Shown: positions 26,783 through 36,200, numbered from the stretch's first letter. The stretch is 64,000 nucleotides of DNA from Vibrio aphrogenes (GCF_002157735.2 NZ_AP018690.1:806001-870000); one strand, 5' to 3'. The notes: generated from the letters alone by a model not told the origin. Numbers and translations are program-made.

Positions 26783-27727
26783 ATGTCGAACAATAAAAAA
26801 GTCGTCACGATCACGCTAAATCCAGCGTTAGATCTAACGGGTCATCTCACGGATACACTCAATGTCGGTTCCGTCAGCTTAGTGTCGAAAAGTGATCTCC
26901 ATCCCGCAGGAAAAGGCGTGAATGTCGCAAAAGTCTTGTCGGATCTCGGGGCTCAAGTCACCGTGACTGGTTTTTTAGGTCAAGATAATCAAGAACCTTT
27001 CTGTCAGCTATTTACGCAAATGAACGCGCAAGATCGCTTTGTTCGAGTAGCAGGGGCGACACGCATTAATGTCAAACTGGTGGATAATCAGAGCCAAGTC
27101 ACTGACATTAACTTCCCTGGCGTAATCGTGGACCAAACCGCTATCGATGCTTTCGAAGCCACCTTAGAGCAGTTGGCTTTAGATCACGATTACTTTGTGA
27201 TGGCGGGCAGCCTGCCTCGTGGCGTCACACCACAACAATGCGCTAACTGGATTGAACTATTACATCAAAAAGGCAAGAAAGTCATTTTTGATAGCAGCCG
27301 TGAAGCCTTAAAGGCCGGTTTGAATGCGCAGCCTTGGTTAATCAAACCCAATGATGAAGAACTGTCTGAGTTAGTTGGTACAACGCTCACCACTACGGAA
27401 GCCTGCCAACAAGCCGCACAAACGCTGGAATCAAAAGGCATTGAAAACATTGTTATTTCAATGGGTTCAAAAGGCGTGATGTGGCTAAATCAAGGTCAAT
27501 GGTTGCAATCACAACCACCACGTATGCAAGTGGTCAGTACTGTCGGCGCGGGAGATACTTTGGTCGCTGGATTAACTTGGGGCCACCTAAACCAATGGTT
27601 ACACCAAGATATCCTAAGCTACGCCACCGCGCTGTCCGCTCTTGCGGTTACACAAATTGGTGTCGGCGTGCCCGACCCACAATCGGTCATCGAATTACAA
27701 CAACAAATTCGCATTCAAGCGATATAA
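26783..27727 (+). CDS. fruK: 1-phosphofructokinase
   Basis: Converts fructose 1-phosphate, made by FruA, to fructose 1,6-bisphosphate. PfkB family, 314 residues. ATG 26783 is chosen because AAGGAG (26772-26777) is 5 bases upstream; a GTG at 26777 would sit inside it. Family motifs: HPAGKGVNVAKVLSDLG near the N terminus and STVGAGDTLVAG with the catalytic Asp near the C terminus. Nine bases after fruB and ten before fruA, hence a tight operon. Confidence 0.95.
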   Translation: MSNNKKVVTITLNPALDLTGHLTDTLNVGSVSLVSKSDLHPAGKGVNVAKVLSDLGAQVTVTGFLGQDNQEPFCQLFTQMNAQDRFVRVAGATRINVKLVDNQSQVTDINFPGVIVDQTAIDAFEATLEQLALDHDYFVMAGSLPRGVTPQQCANWIELLHQKGKKVIFDSSREALKAGLNAQPWLIKPNDEELSELVGTTLTTTEACQQAAQTLESKGIENIVISMGSKGVMWLNQGQWLQSQPPRMQVVSTVGAGDTLVAGLTWGHLNQWLHQDILSYATALSALAVTQIGVGVPDPQSVIELQQQIRIQAI

Positions 27728-27737
27728 AGGACATCCT

Positions 27738-29468
27738 ATGAATATTGCCATCATTACCGCATGCCCAAGTGGCGTTGCTAACAGCATGATTAGCGCGGGT
27801 TTATTAGAACAAGCCGCCAAAGATTTAAACTGGACAGCTCATGTGGAATGTCAGTCTACGGTTATTCCACCTAGCCCATTAACGCAACAGCAAATTGATG
27901 CGGCTGAAGTTATTGTGATCGCTGCCAACACTCCGGTCGATACCCAACGTTTTGTGGGTAAAAAAGTCTACCAAGGTGATATCACAGACTGTTTCACCGC
28001 GCCCCAAGTTTGGCTACAAAATGCGGTCCAACAAGCGAGCGAATTAACCCAAGCTGCTGCACCCGTGAGCCAATCTAATACCGCGACAGCGAAGAAAATT
28101 GTTGCGATTACCGCCTGCCCAACCGGGGTTGCTCATACCTTCATGGCTGCAGAAGCCTTAGAAGAAACCGGGGCAAAACTTGGTCATCAAATCAAAGTGG
28201 AAACTCGCGGCTCAGTAGGTGCGAAAAATCAACTCACCGAACAAGATATTGCCGATGCGGATTTAGTCATCATCGCTGCCGATATTGAAGTGCCACTAGA
28301 GCGCTTTGCCGGTAAGCCACTCTACAAAACCAGCACAGGCTTAGCACTGAAAAAAACCGAGCAAGAATTTGCCAAAGCTTTTGAACAGGCGACCCCTTAT
28401 CAAGCGGGTCAAGCGACCTCATCTTCTGCGACTAGCTCAGAAGAAAAAGCCGGCATTTATAAACACTTAATGACCGGTGTTTCGCACATGCTACCGCTTG
28501 TGGTTGCCGGTGGTTTGGCGATTGCCTTATCGTTTGTCTTTGGTATCGAAGCATTTAAAGAAGAAGGAACTTTAGCGGCCGCCTTAATGACCATTGGTGG
28601 CGGTTCGGCGTTTGCCTTAATGATTCCTGTTTTGGCCGGTTTTATTGCCTTTTCTATAGCTGATCGCCCAGGTTTAGCACCCGGTTTGATTGGTGGTATG
28701 TTGGCAAGCTCAACGGGAGCGGGCTTTATCGGCGGTATTATTGCTGGTTTCCTTGCAGGTTACGCCGCTAAATTCATTGCCGACAAACTAAGCTTGCCAC
28801 AATCAATGGAAGCGCTAAAACCGATTTTAGTCATTCCACTATTGGCGAGTTTATTTACTGGTCTAGTGATGATTTACGTTGTGGGCGGGCCTGTCTCCGG
28901 CATTATGACTGCGATGACCGATTTCCTTAATAATATGGGCTCGGCAAATGCGGTATTACTAGGCATTATCTTAGGTTGTATGATGTGCTTTGATTTAGGT
29001 GGTCCAATCAACAAAGCCGCCTACACCTTTGGCGTTGGTCTACTTGCTTCACAAACCTATGCACCGATGGCGGCAGTTATGGCTGCTGGTATGGTTCCCG
29101 CATTAGGGATGGGGTTAGCAACCTTCCTAGCTAAAGATAAATTCGCACAAACTGAACGCGAAGCAGGTAAAGCATCTTTTGTACTCGGTTTATGTTTTAT
29201 TTCTGAAGGGGCGATTCCATTTGCCGCGAAAGATCCAATGCGCGTGATCCCAAGCTGCATGGTGGGCGGGGCATTAACTGGCGCACTTTCTATGCTGTTT
29301 GGTGCCAAACTGATGGCACCACACGGCGGCTTATTTGTCTTACTGATTCCAAACGCCATTACCCCGGTATTCCTGTACCTAGTGGCGATTGTGGCAGGGA
29401 CAATTGTTACTGGTGTCACTTATGCTTTCTTAAAAAATAAAGAGCCAGCACAAGCCGTCACCGCTTAA
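27738..29468 (+). CDS. fruA: FruA, fructose-specific PTS IIB'-IIB-IIC permease
   Basis: Transports and phosphorylates fructose to fructose 1-phosphate. ATG 27738 (576 residues) has AAAGGA 8 bases upstream. Two N-terminal IIB-type domains: the first begins with ITACPSGVANSM and the second with ITACPTGVAHTFMAAEALE around residue 120, with the phosphorylated Cys. The IIC domain (about residues 240-570) has some eight to ten membrane segments and DLGGPINKAAYTFG and ISEGAIPFAAKDP, standard for fructose permeases. Last gene of fruBKA, followed by a terminator. Confidence 0.96.
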   Translation: MNIAIITACPSGVANSMISAGLLEQAAKDLNWTAHVECQSTVIPPSPLTQQQIDAAEVIVIAANTPVDTQRFVGKKVYQGDITDCFTAPQVWLQNAVQQASELTQAAAPVSQSNTATAKKIVAITACPTGVAHTFMAAEALEETGAKLGHQIKVETRGSVGAKNQLTEQDIADADLVIIAADIEVPLERFAGKPLYKTSTGLALKKTEQEFAKAFEQATPYQAGQATSSSATSSEEKAGIYKHLMTGVSHMLPLVVAGGLAIALSFVFGIEAFKEEGTLAAALMTIGGGSAFALMIPVLAGFIAFSIADRPGLAPGLIGGMLASSTGAGFIGGIIAGFLAGYAAKFIADKLSLPQSMEALKPILVIPLLASLFTGLVMIYVVGGPVSGIMTAMTDFLNNMGSANAVLLGIILGCMMCFDLGGPINKAAYTFGVGLLASQTYAPMAAVMAAGMVPALGMGLATFLAKDKFAQTEREAGKASFVLGLCFISEGAIPFAAKDPMRVIPSCMVGGALTGALSMLFGAKLMAPHGGLFVLLIPNAITPVFLYLVAIVAGTIVTGVTYAFLKNKEPAQAVTA

Positions 29469-29493
29469 TTTACTTATCAGTTAGATATTTTTC

Positions 29494-29533
29494 GAAGAGG
29501 TCTTATCGCATAGCGGCAAGGCCTCTTTTTTAT
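29494..29533 (+). terminator. Rho-independent terminator after fruA
   Basis: GAAGAGGTCTT, 12-base loop, AAGGCCTCTTTTTT. It abuts the left end of an inverted-repeat element (29532). Confidence 0.85.
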
Positions 29534-29591
29534 ATCAATCACACAGATTAGATAGTTATCCGCAGCTGAGGTGAATTAGTACAATTGGCAT
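29532..29591 (-). repeat. Copy (C) of the inverted-repeat element, reverse orientation
   Basis: 60 bases. Its core TCCGCAGCTGAGG is the reverse complement of CCTCAGCTGCGGA in the copy at 31191, and its ends (ATATCAATCACAC ... ACAATTGGCAT) are degraded forms of ATACCAATC/GATTGGTAT. With the copy at 31191 it brackets the acyl-CoA synthetase gene in opposite orientation. Confidence 0.7.
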
Positions 29592-29615
29592 TACCATCCA
29601 ACGTGGCTAAACGCG

Positions 29616-31154
29616 CTACTGAGAATACTCCGCGCGTAAATCTTTCTTCAAAATCTTACCCGTCGCTCCTAAAGGTAGCGCATCACGGATGTCGACCGAG
29701 CGAGGATATTTATAGGCAGCACATTGTTCTTTACCCCACGCTTTTAGCTCCGCCGCTTCAATGTTAGCGCCCGGTTTTAAAGTGACGATGGCTTTGATCT
29801 CTTCACCATATTCTTCATGCGGGATACCGATCACCGCCACCATCGCGACCGCTGGGTGTGTCATAAACACTTCTTCGACTTCACGTGGATACACATTAAA
29901 GCCATTTCGGATAATCAAATCCTTCACCCGATCCACAATATAAACATTACCAAGCTCATCTTGACGTGCAATATCTCCCGTGTGGAACCAGCCTTCACGC
30001 ATCGCTGCAGCGGTTTCTTCTGGGCGGTTTAAATATCCTTTCATGACATTATGACCACGTACGGTCAGCTCACCTTCTTGCCCTGGTGCAACTTCTTGAC
30101 CTTGCTCATCCACCAAACGGACTTCTACACCTTGGATCGGCTGACCAATAGAGCCAACTCGACGCTCGGTATCCAAATGATTGAAACACACAATCGGACT
30201 GGTTTCCGATAAACCATATCCCTCAATCACAGGCACCTTAAATTTATCTTCAAAGCGACGAATCACTTCAGCAGGCATAGAAGAGCCACCGCTGATCCCC
30301 AGCTTTAAGGACGACAAATCTGCATCAATATCCAAATGATTTAACCCAATGTACATGGTCGGCACGCCTGCAAAAATGGTCACGTTATGTTGCTCTATCA
30401 TTTTGACCACAGCCGCAGGCTCAAAACGTGGCACTAAAACGATGGTCGAGCCACATAAGATCGCCGCATTTAAACTGACGGTTTGTCCAAAAGAATGAAA
30501 CAGCGGTAAAGTTGCAATATGCACATCACGGCTGGTTAATTCGGCTATGCCTTGCGTGACCAATGCATTCATGATCATATTGCTTTGCGTTAATTCTGCG
30601 CCTTTTGATTGCCCTGTAGTGCCTGAGGTATACAGGATCACCGCAGTATCATTAGCATCGCGCGCCACATCATCTTTGATTGGAGCATAGCGGTCGCTCC
30701 AGCGGCTCAACGTCGGCATCTCATTATAATGTCTTTGCTTTTGGTCAGCACACATCACAATCATTTGTTCGCATGTGTCCACTTGCTGAAAAGCGTGCAA
30801 GCCTTCTTGCGCCATGGGCAACTGCTCTGAACCTTCAAAGCAGAAAAAGAATTTGGCCTCACTATCTTCTAAGTGATATTGAATTTCGCGGCGTTTTAAC
30901 AGCACATTTAAAGGCACGACAACGCCCCCCGCTTTTTGCACCCCGTAATACACTAATGGGAAAAACGGTAAATTAGGGCAACTTAACGCAACCCGATCAC
31001 CAGGTTGTAAGCCGTTATCGATTAATGCAGCGGCAATTTTGCCCGCAATATCATCAAACTGACGGTAAGTAATCACCATCTCTCCACAAATCAGAGCAGG
31101 CTTATTAGATTTATATAACGCATTTCGTCTCAGCCCGGCAGCTAAACTCATCAT
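29616..31154 (-). CDS. AMP-forming acyl-CoA synthetase
   Basis: ATP-dependent acid:CoA ligase of 512 residues. ANL-family motifs: P-loop YTSGTTGQSKGAEL (about residues 175-188), GYGLSETSP, HTGDIARQDELGN, the hinge VDRVKDLIIRNGFNVYP and the catalytic Lys in GATGKILKKDLR. The sequence suits medium or long-chain fatty acid CoA ligases, but substrate cannot be read. No signal peptide. A single gene between two inverted copies of a small repeat element, with no operon partner. AAAGGA precedes the start region; a second Met is the next codon. Confidence 0.88.
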   Translation of the reverse strand: MMSLAAGLRRNALYKSNKPALICGEMVITYRQFDDIAGKIAAALIDNGLQPGDRVALSCPNLPFFPLVYYGVQKAGGVVVPLNVLLKRREIQYHLEDSEAKFFFCFEGSEQLPMAQEGLHAFQQVDTCEQMIVMCADQKQRHYNEMPTLSRWSDRYAPIKDDVARDANDTAVILYTSGTTGQSKGAELTQSNMIMNALVTQGIAELTSRDVHIATLPLFHSFGQTVSLNAAILCGSTIVLVPRFEPAAVVKMIEQHNVTIFAGVPTMYIGLNHLDIDADLSSLKLGISGGSSMPAEVIRRFEDKFKVPVIEGYGLSETSPIVCFNHLDTERRVGSIGQPIQGVEVRLVDEQGQEVAPGQEGELTVRGHNVMKGYLNRPEETAAAMREGWFHTGDIARQDELGNVYIVDRVKDLIIRNGFNVYPREVEEVFMTHPAVAMVAVIGIPHEEYGEEIKAIVTLKPGANIEAAELKAWGKEQCAAYKYPRSVDIRDALPLGATGKILKKDLRAEYSQ

Positions 31155-31190
31155 AAAAGGAATATCCTATTGCTGGTTACCGATTAAATA

Positions 31191-31258
31191 ATACCAATCA
31201 CACTAGTTAACCTCAGCTGCGGAAAACTAAATGATCAGATAATAAATACGATTGGTAT
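31191..31258 (+). repeat. Copy (D) of the inverted-repeat element, best-preserved ends
   Basis: 68 bases with perfect 9-bp terminal inverted repeats ATACCAATC / GATTGGTAT. Interior contains CCTCAGCTGCGGA and TGATCAGATAATAAATAC. No coding capacity, so a MITE-like or REP-like element. Confidence 0.8.
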
Positions 31259-31274
31259 AAGGCACCGGTATAAA

Positions 31275-31304
31275 GAAAAAACCCGCGGGGAGCACCACGG
31301 GTTA
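31275..31304 (-). terminator. Terminator after the 31380 gene
   Basis: Minus strand reads AACCCGTGGTGCT then CCCCGCGGGTT followed by TTTTC: a GC-rich stem with a small internal mismatch and a T tract. It ends the transcript that contains the gene at 31380 and possibly the cox locus. Confidence 0.7.
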
Positions 31305-31379
31305 AATTGTTTATTTTAATTTTATAGGTTAGCGATTCACTTACCTATTGGTCATCATCTTTATAAGATCATAACGCTA

Positions 31380-31916
31380 TTAATCTTGTTGTGCATTGGT
31401 TTTTGCTTGTTGCACTTTATCAACTAATTCTTGTTTTTTATCTGCCAATACTTCTTTTTTACTGGCAAGAACGTCGGCAATACCCAGTAAGTTATCTGTC
31501 AATTGCTGCGCTTTTTCCGGCGGAAATTTTTGTAATAACGACTGATTCAATTGCTCTTTCAGCTGACCGAGCATCTCTTGTTTTTGCTCATCGGAGACTT
31601 GACGCACTTTCACTATCGTGGCTGACATTTGTTGTAGCTCTGGAAACAAATTAGCCTCTTTTAATGGTGCGAGCAATTGCAGATCTTTTAGGCTCGCGTC
31701 ATCTACTTTGGTATCGATAGTTTCAATTAATGTATCTAGTTTATCTAAAGTTTCCGCACCCCGTGCATAAATTGGGGTAATGGCTTCATTTTCGGCAAAA
31801 CTGGTGACTTTATCCACGGTTAAGAAAATCAGCACCATAATGATCACTAAAGGTAATAGTAACCCACTGAATAAACCCACAAAAAAATTATTAAAACCCG
31901 AGCCAAAGCCTTTCAT
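31380..31916 (-). CDS. Hypothetical membrane-anchored coiled-coil protein
   Basis: A 178-residue protein I do not recognise. A single N-terminal membrane helix (about residues 8-33, FFVGLFSGLLLPLVIIMVLIF) is followed by a helical, charged domain rich in Leu, Lys and Gln with heptad-like stretches, ending KQELVDKVQQAKTNAQQD. It may act as a periplasmic-facing helical domain; orientation is not clear. It lies 109 bases after cyoE on the same strand, so it could be the last gene of the cytochrome oxidase transcript, but nothing else ties it to that process. Confidence 0.75.
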   Translation of the reverse strand: MKGFGSGFNNFFVGLFSGLLLPLVIIMVLIFLTVDKVTSFAENEAITPIYARGAETLDKLDTLIETIDTKVDDASLKDLQLLAPLKEANLFPELQQMSATIVKVRQVSDEQKQEMLGQLKEQLNQSLLQKFPPEKAQQLTDNLLGIADVLASKKEVLADKKQELVDKVQQAKTNAQQD

Positions 31917-32025
31917 AACGCATCCTTTTTAAGAGAGACAATATTGGAGCTGGGCATTCTACCTCAAACCCAATAAAAAGCCCATCAACATAACGGTAAC
32001 AACTGCGTTCATAACAATCTTAAAT

Positions 32026-33051
32026 TCAAAGGCTTATCACTACGTAATGATCTATTAATAAAGCAATAAATAACCCCATTAAATGGTAAATAGAAAATTT
32101 AAAGGTGTCGATCGCACTATTTGGTTTAGCAAAATATTTCAACTGACACGCTTTATAAATAAACCCTAGAGATAGCGCCATCGCCACAACAGCGTAGATC
32201 GCCCCACTCATACCAAACAAAACCGGTAATGCGCACACCAACATTAATAAAATGGTATACAGCAAGACGCTGGTTTTCGTAAATTCAATACCATGTGTCA
32301 CTGGCAACATAGGAATATCCGCTTTGGCATACTCATCACAACGATGTATGGCCAATGCCCAAAAGTGCGGTGGTGTCCAAATAAAAATGATCATCACCAA
32401 CAACCAAGCATGAGGATGAAGCGCCCCTGTCATTGCAGTCCAACCCAGCAATGGCGGCATTGCCCCTGCGATTCCGGCAATCACAATATTTTGTGGCGTA
32501 GCACGTTTTAGATATAACGTATAAATAACCGCATAACCTAACAAGCTGGCAAACGTCAGCCAAGCGGTAAGCCCATTGACGCCAAAATACAGCAGCGTAA
32601 AACCGGCCACTCCCAGCGCCGTAGCAAACACGATCACCTTCCAATAACCAAGTTGCCCAGAAGGTAATGGTCGATGCTGAGTACGCTTCATCACACCATC
32701 GATATTACGATCAATTAAATGATTCAATGCCGCTGCTGCCCCTGCCATCAAACCAATACCTGTTAATCCCAACACTAACGGCTGGAGTAATAACTTTCCT
32801 TCTGTCGACAAGCACATTCCGACTAACGCAGTAAGCAGCATTAGCATTACAACTTTAGGCTTGGTCAATGAGTAATACAGTTTCATTTGTTTGAGCCAAT
32901 AACCTTTTGACCAAGCGCTCACTGCTGGGCTAACCGCTTGTGGTAATTGAGAAGAATGCGCCACAAAGGTCGGTGGATTTGGCGTAAGGGATTGTTCAAC
33001 CTTACTGTCTTGAGGCGGAAAAGGGATCACGTTTGATTTAGGCATACGCAC
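32026..33051 (-). CDS. cyoE: Protohaem IX farnesyltransferase (haem O synthase)
   Basis: Transfers farnesyl to haem B to make haem O, the first step to the haem A of the cytochrome oxidase. UbiA-type prenyltransferase with about nine helices. The two Asp-rich regions are seen: [23 protein letters not shown] and a later [15 protein letters not shown]. At 341 residues it is longer than usual because of about 55 N-terminal residues rich in Pro and Ser before the [13 protein letters not shown] start of the fold; a later start cannot be excluded. Follows ctaA (haem A synthase) on the same strand. Also called ctaB. Confidence 0.94.
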   Translation of the reverse strand: MRMPKSNVIPFPPQDSKVEQSLTPNPPTFVAHSSQLPQAVSPAVSAWSKGYWLKQMKLYYSLTKPKVVMLMLLTALVGMCLSTEGKLLLQPLVLGLTGIGLMAGAAAALNHLIDRNIDGVMKRTQHRPLPSGQLGYWKVIVFATALGVAGFTLLYFGVNGLTAWLTFASLLGYAVIYTLYLKRATPQNIVIAGIAGAMPPLLGWTAMTGALHPHAWLLVMIIFIWTPPHFWALAIHRCDEYAKADIPMLPVTHGIEFTKTSVLLYTILLMLVCALPVLFGMSGAIYAVVAMALSLGFIYKACQLKYFAKPNSAIDTFKFSIYHLMGLFIALLIDHYVVISL

Positions 33052-33118
33052 CTTCCTAACGTTAATAATCAGCTAACTTCACCGGTCTATCTATTTGATA
33101 TTGGCCTATCTGCTTTGC

Positions 33119-33194
33119 TTTAAGAGTTCTATTTTACTTTAAGCACTCTGTTTTAATTCAAGTACCCTGTTTTAATTTAAGCACTCCGCTTCAT
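33119..33194 (-). repeat. 19-bp degenerate tandem repeat between ctaA and cyoE
   Basis: Four units of 19 bases of the form TTTAAGCACTCTGTTTTAA with 2 to 7 changes each. The array fills much of the 184-base gap between the two genes. Confidence 0.8.
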
Positions 33195-33235
33195 TTTGGG
33201 TTTAGTCTCGTAAACTTAGTATGCAAGCTGGTCGG

Positions 33236-34381
33236 CTAATTATCAGCAGCAAAACATTGTTTTAACCCCACCAATATCAATACTGTATTTAACAATAGCA
33301 GCGCTGCGACAAAATTGTGCAATACCGCTAAAATAACCGGCAGATGCAGCACAATATTGCTCACTCCTAAGCCGATTTGTATTGCCAGTAACCCCACCAG
33401 CGTACCTGCTGCATAATTTAACCTTGGATGAACATGGCTCCGCCATAAGCGCCAAGCAAAAATCACTATCGCTAGCGCCGTACACACTGCGCCCATCCGG
33501 TGCAATATATGAATGGTCATGCGAGATCCGTAATCCAATACCCCATATTCAAAACTGCCATTTTCCATCAATAATGAGTGTTGGAAGATCGTGAATGCAC
33601 CAGGCAAATTCCATGCTTGCCACCAATTACCGTCACATAAAGGTAAGCGAGTACATACCAACGCGGCATAATTGGAAGAAGTCCAACCGCCAAGAAAAAT
33701 TTGCGCACTCAAGATCATTAAGACGAGCCAACAACCGGTATACAAGTTAGGTCCTTTATATAAGTTAGTCCCTTTATACAACTTAGGCCCTGTATACAAG
33801 TTAGTTTCTTTATACAAGTTAGCCCCCTTGGCCAAGGACAACTTGGAGTTAACACAATGAGTAGGAAGCTCAACAGAGTGGAAGTAATTGTGAGAGGGGG
33901 TAAAAGGGCAACGTAATGATAAATAAAAAATAAACAATAAACTCAGCAGAAAAAAACCACCGAATAAATGCAAGACCACAATAATCGGCATCAACTTAAG
34001 CGTCACGGTCCACATTCCCAATGCCGCTTGAAAAAATACCACTAAAACTAAAGCTAACGGTAAGCGTTTACTAACATGGGAGACTTTCATACTGACGAAC
34101 GCTAGCGCGACAATGAATAGACCTAAGGTGCCCGCCACATAACGATGAATCATCTCTAACCAAGCTTTATTCGGCTCAATCGTATGCTCAGGAAAATGTT
34201 GGGTCGCACGAATAATATCCTCGCTATGACTAGGAACAACCATTTGTCCATAACAGCCGGGCCAATCTGGGCAGCCTAATCCCGCATCTGAAATACGCGT
34301 GTATGCCCCCAAAATGATCACCACCAAAGTGAGCGCAAGGCTTATTTTTATTAGCCATAACAACCATTTTTCATAGTCCAT
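33236..34381 (-). CDS. ctaA: Haem A synthase, with a repeat-derived insertion
   Basis: Oxidises haem O to haem A for the cytochrome oxidase. COX15/CtaA family membrane protein with eight helices in two halves: GAYTRISDAGLGCPDWPGCYGQ at the start of half one, MIHRYVAG with a haem-ligand His, HILHRMGA in half two, and the Cys pair region CTRLPLCDGNWW. Length 381 against roughly 330-350 usually. The excess is a loop at about residues 185-215 built of a hexapeptide repeat (NLYKGT, NLYTGP, KLYKGT, NLYKGP, NLYTG) encoded by an 18-bp tandem repeat. The reading frame stays open, and all key residues remain, so the enzyme is likely functional. Confidence 0.93.
   Translation of the reverse strand: MDYEKWLLWLIKISLALTLVVIILGAYTRISDAGLGCPDWPGCYGQMVVPSHSEDIIRATQHFPEHTIEPNKAWLEMIHRYVAGTLGLFIVALAFVSMKVSHVSKRLPLALVLVVFFQAALGMWTVTLKLMPIIVVLHLFGGFFLLSLLFIFYLSLRCPFTPSHNYFHSVELPTHCVNSKLSLAKGANLYKETNLYTGPKLYKGTNLYKGPNLYTGCWLVLMILSAQIFLGGWTSSNYAALVCTRLPLCDGNWWQAWNLPGAFTIFQHSLLMENGSFEYGVLDYGSRMTIHILHRMGAVCTALAIVIFAWRLWRSHVHPRLNYAAGTLVGLLAIQIGLGVSNIVLHLPVILAVLHNFVAALLLLNTVLILVGLKQCFAADN
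33738..33827 (-). repeat. 18-bp tandem repeat inside ctaA
   Basis: Five units of 18 bases (type TTTATACAAGTTAGTCCC on the plus strand) that keep frame and encode NLYKGx-type hexapeptides on the minus strand. It falls in the loop between the two four-helix halves of haem A synthase. Confidence 0.93.
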
Positions 34382-34412
34382 ATCGCCCCCTATTCACTCA
34401 AGTGATACCCCT

Positions 34413-35021
34413 TTAGCCTACTCGTGATAACGTCAACAACTTACGTAAATCTGCAAGTAACCCTTTCAACTCTTTAGGTAATTGCTCTGCTGTTGATACG
34501 CTGGGATAGCGCATCACCCACTGCCCACGAGGGTCAATCAACACATAATCTTGCAAGCTAACCCCAGCGCTTGTTTGAGTTAAATCCGCATCCATATTGG
34601 CGGCAACCTGCACCACAAACCCCATTTGCTCAATGTCAGCTTTCATTTGTTGTGAACTTGGATTTAGCTCAGAAGACATCAATACAACTGGCATGACGCG
34701 GGGCTGATCTTTACCGAGCGCAATATGGGTTTGCTTTAATAAATGAAGTTGTTGCTGACACAAAGCTAAACAAGAATGAGGTAACAGATAAGCAATTTGC
34801 CAACGTTGAGGGGCGGGGTTATTTATATTTAAACTCTGATAATACAATCTGTTATCAATAAAAAGACCATGATTGGTCACCGCCGGTTGATACCAATGTT
34901 GAGAAAGGATGAGTTTTGCCGCTATCACAGGTAAAGCAAAAATGAGCAGCATCCACCACAAAACGTGACGATTCCGTTGATGATAATGGCCACCTTCTTT
35001 TATCGCATGCGCTTTTGTCAT
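34413..35021 (-). CDS. SCO-like thioredoxin-fold protein of the cox locus
   Basis: A 202-residue membrane-anchored protein. One helix at about residues 21-40 is followed by a periplasmic domain with CLALC, a CxxxC motif in the position of the copper-binding CxxxC of SCO1/SenC, and the later thioredoxin-fold strand YVLIDPRGQWVMRYP. SCO proteins deliver copper to, or reduce cysteines of, the CuA site of subunit II. The sequence is divergent and the usual Pro after the motif is replaced by Gln, so the role in CuA assembly is an inference from fold and from its place between surf1 and ctaA. Confidence 0.75.
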   Translation of the reverse strand: MTKAHAIKEGGHYHQRNRHVLWWMLLIFALPVIAAKLILSQHWYQPAVTNHGLFIDNRLYYQSLNINNPAPQRWQIAYLLPHSCLALCQQQLHLLKQTHIALGKDQPRVMPVVLMSSELNPSSQQMKADIEQMGFVVQVAANMDADLTQTSAGVSLQDYVLIDPRGQWVMRYPSVSTAEQLPKELKGLLADLRKLLTLSRVG

Positions 35022-35127
35022 CCTCTCCCCCTACTCATTATTGTTTTTTACAAACCTTCATAATTCATTGTTTTTAATATATTATTTTTATATATCGGTT
35101 TTAACACCTCGGGTTTAATGTACCTCT

Positions 35128-36006
35128 TTAAGGCATCGGTTTTAAAGCATCATGGTTACGCGCTCGATAAGAACGAAACACAAACCGCACCACTAGCATC
35201 AACAACACCAAAGCCATCGAAAACCATTGCACCGCATAACCATAATGTCGTTGCGCACTAAGCGGAACCGGAGTCCAAGGATGAGGTAATTGCTCACTCA
35301 CTTGCCCCCCTTTATTATCATTGAGTTTTAAATCCGAAAGTGGCTGAATAACGTAAGGCAACATCGCTCGTTGCCAATGCTGCGCTAAGGATTCCAACGC
35401 CAAATTTTGGATACGAATCGCCGATGATGATGGCATTTCCTCCAGCATTAACCCTTCACTCATCGGATTGTCTTGGCGACGATATAAGCGCCCTTCAATA
35501 CGCTGTTCTTGAACCACGCTCGCGACTTGTGGCAATTGCTCTCGCTCAGCGCCTACCGCGACAAAACCCAATTCTAATAACGCAATGGTAGAAGCTGTCT
35601 CTAATCTAGAGTCCAGCATTTGGACTGGTTGAAACACCAAATACCCCACCTTGCCTTGCCAAGTTTGGTTATCCCAATAAACGGTGCTAACGGAGATTGA
35701 GCCATTCATGATTGGCGACACGGTAACTGCAATTTTTTTCCCGGTAATATCTTGAGACTGAGATAACGCGGTGGCGATATCCACTGGCTGAGCCTGTTGC
35801 CATTGTTGCAATTGCTGCTCGATTTGCTGTTTTTGTTGCCCTCGGTCTAATTGCCAAAAACCCAGTTTGACCATCGCGCCAAATACCACCACAGTTAATA
35901 ACAACAGCACGATTTTTTTTGCGCCCAATTTTCCCAATGTAGGAGGCACCATGACATTGGTTTTATTATTTAAATTCCTATTAGTGCTCTTGCTCTTATT
36001 TGTCAT
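35128..36006 (-). CDS. SURF1 family cytochrome oxidase assembly protein
   Basis: Inner-membrane protein helping haem A insertion into subunit I. Two helices flank a periplasmic domain: the N-terminal one (about residues 32-50) ends with LGFWQLDRGQQK, the SURF1 signature (GxWQLxR), and a C-terminal helix follows HYGYAVQWFSMAL, the second signature. Start at ATG 36006 is chosen because GAGG lies 6 bases upstream; this gives 292 residues and makes the 5' end overlap the divergent DUF2909 gene by 56 bases. An ATG at 35952 would nearly remove the overlap but has no ribosome site. Confidence 0.88.
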   Translation of the reverse strand: MTNKSKSTNRNLNNKTNVMVPPTLGKLGAKKIVLLLLTVVVFGAMVKLGFWQLDRGQQKQQIEQQLQQWQQAQPVDIATALSQSQDITGKKIAVTVSPIMNGSISVSTVYWDNQTWQGKVGYLVFQPVQMLDSRLETASTIALLELGFVAVGAEREQLPQVASVVQEQRIEGRLYRRQDNPMSEGLMLEEMPSSSAIRIQNLALESLAQHWQRAMLPYVIQPLSDLKLNDNKGGQVSEQLPHPWTPVPLSAQRHYGYAVQWFSMALVLLMLVVRFVFRSYRARNHDALKPMP

Positions 36007-36181
36007 AGTGAACCTCGGTCGTGCGCTTTTTATTCTGGTGAAGCGCGAGCCCAACGATCAACAGACAGTGCCAATGAGTCGTTATTTAGGCCGCCGATTA
36101 TTGATCTCAATTATCATCATCATGCTGTTATTAATAGGCCTCAGCTCTGGTTTAATCGACCCGCACCCTCGACCTTATTAA
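35951..36181 (+). CDS. DUF2909 twin-transmembrane protein
   Basis: A 76-residue membrane protein with two helices (about residues 4-22 and 50-66) separated by a basic loop (VKREPNDQQTVPMSRYLGRR). AGGAGG sits 4 bases before ATG 35951, a strong site. This small family is found in proteobacterial cox loci near coxC and surf1; function unknown. It is the only gene of the locus on the plus strand, and its first 56 bases are antisense to the surf1 start region. Confidence 0.85.
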   Translation: MTLVLLFKFLLVLLLLFVIVNLGRALFILVKREPNDQQTVPMSRYLGRRLLISIIIIMLLLIGLSSGLIDPHPRPY

Positions 36182-36200
36182 CTAGGTAACCAGATGTACT

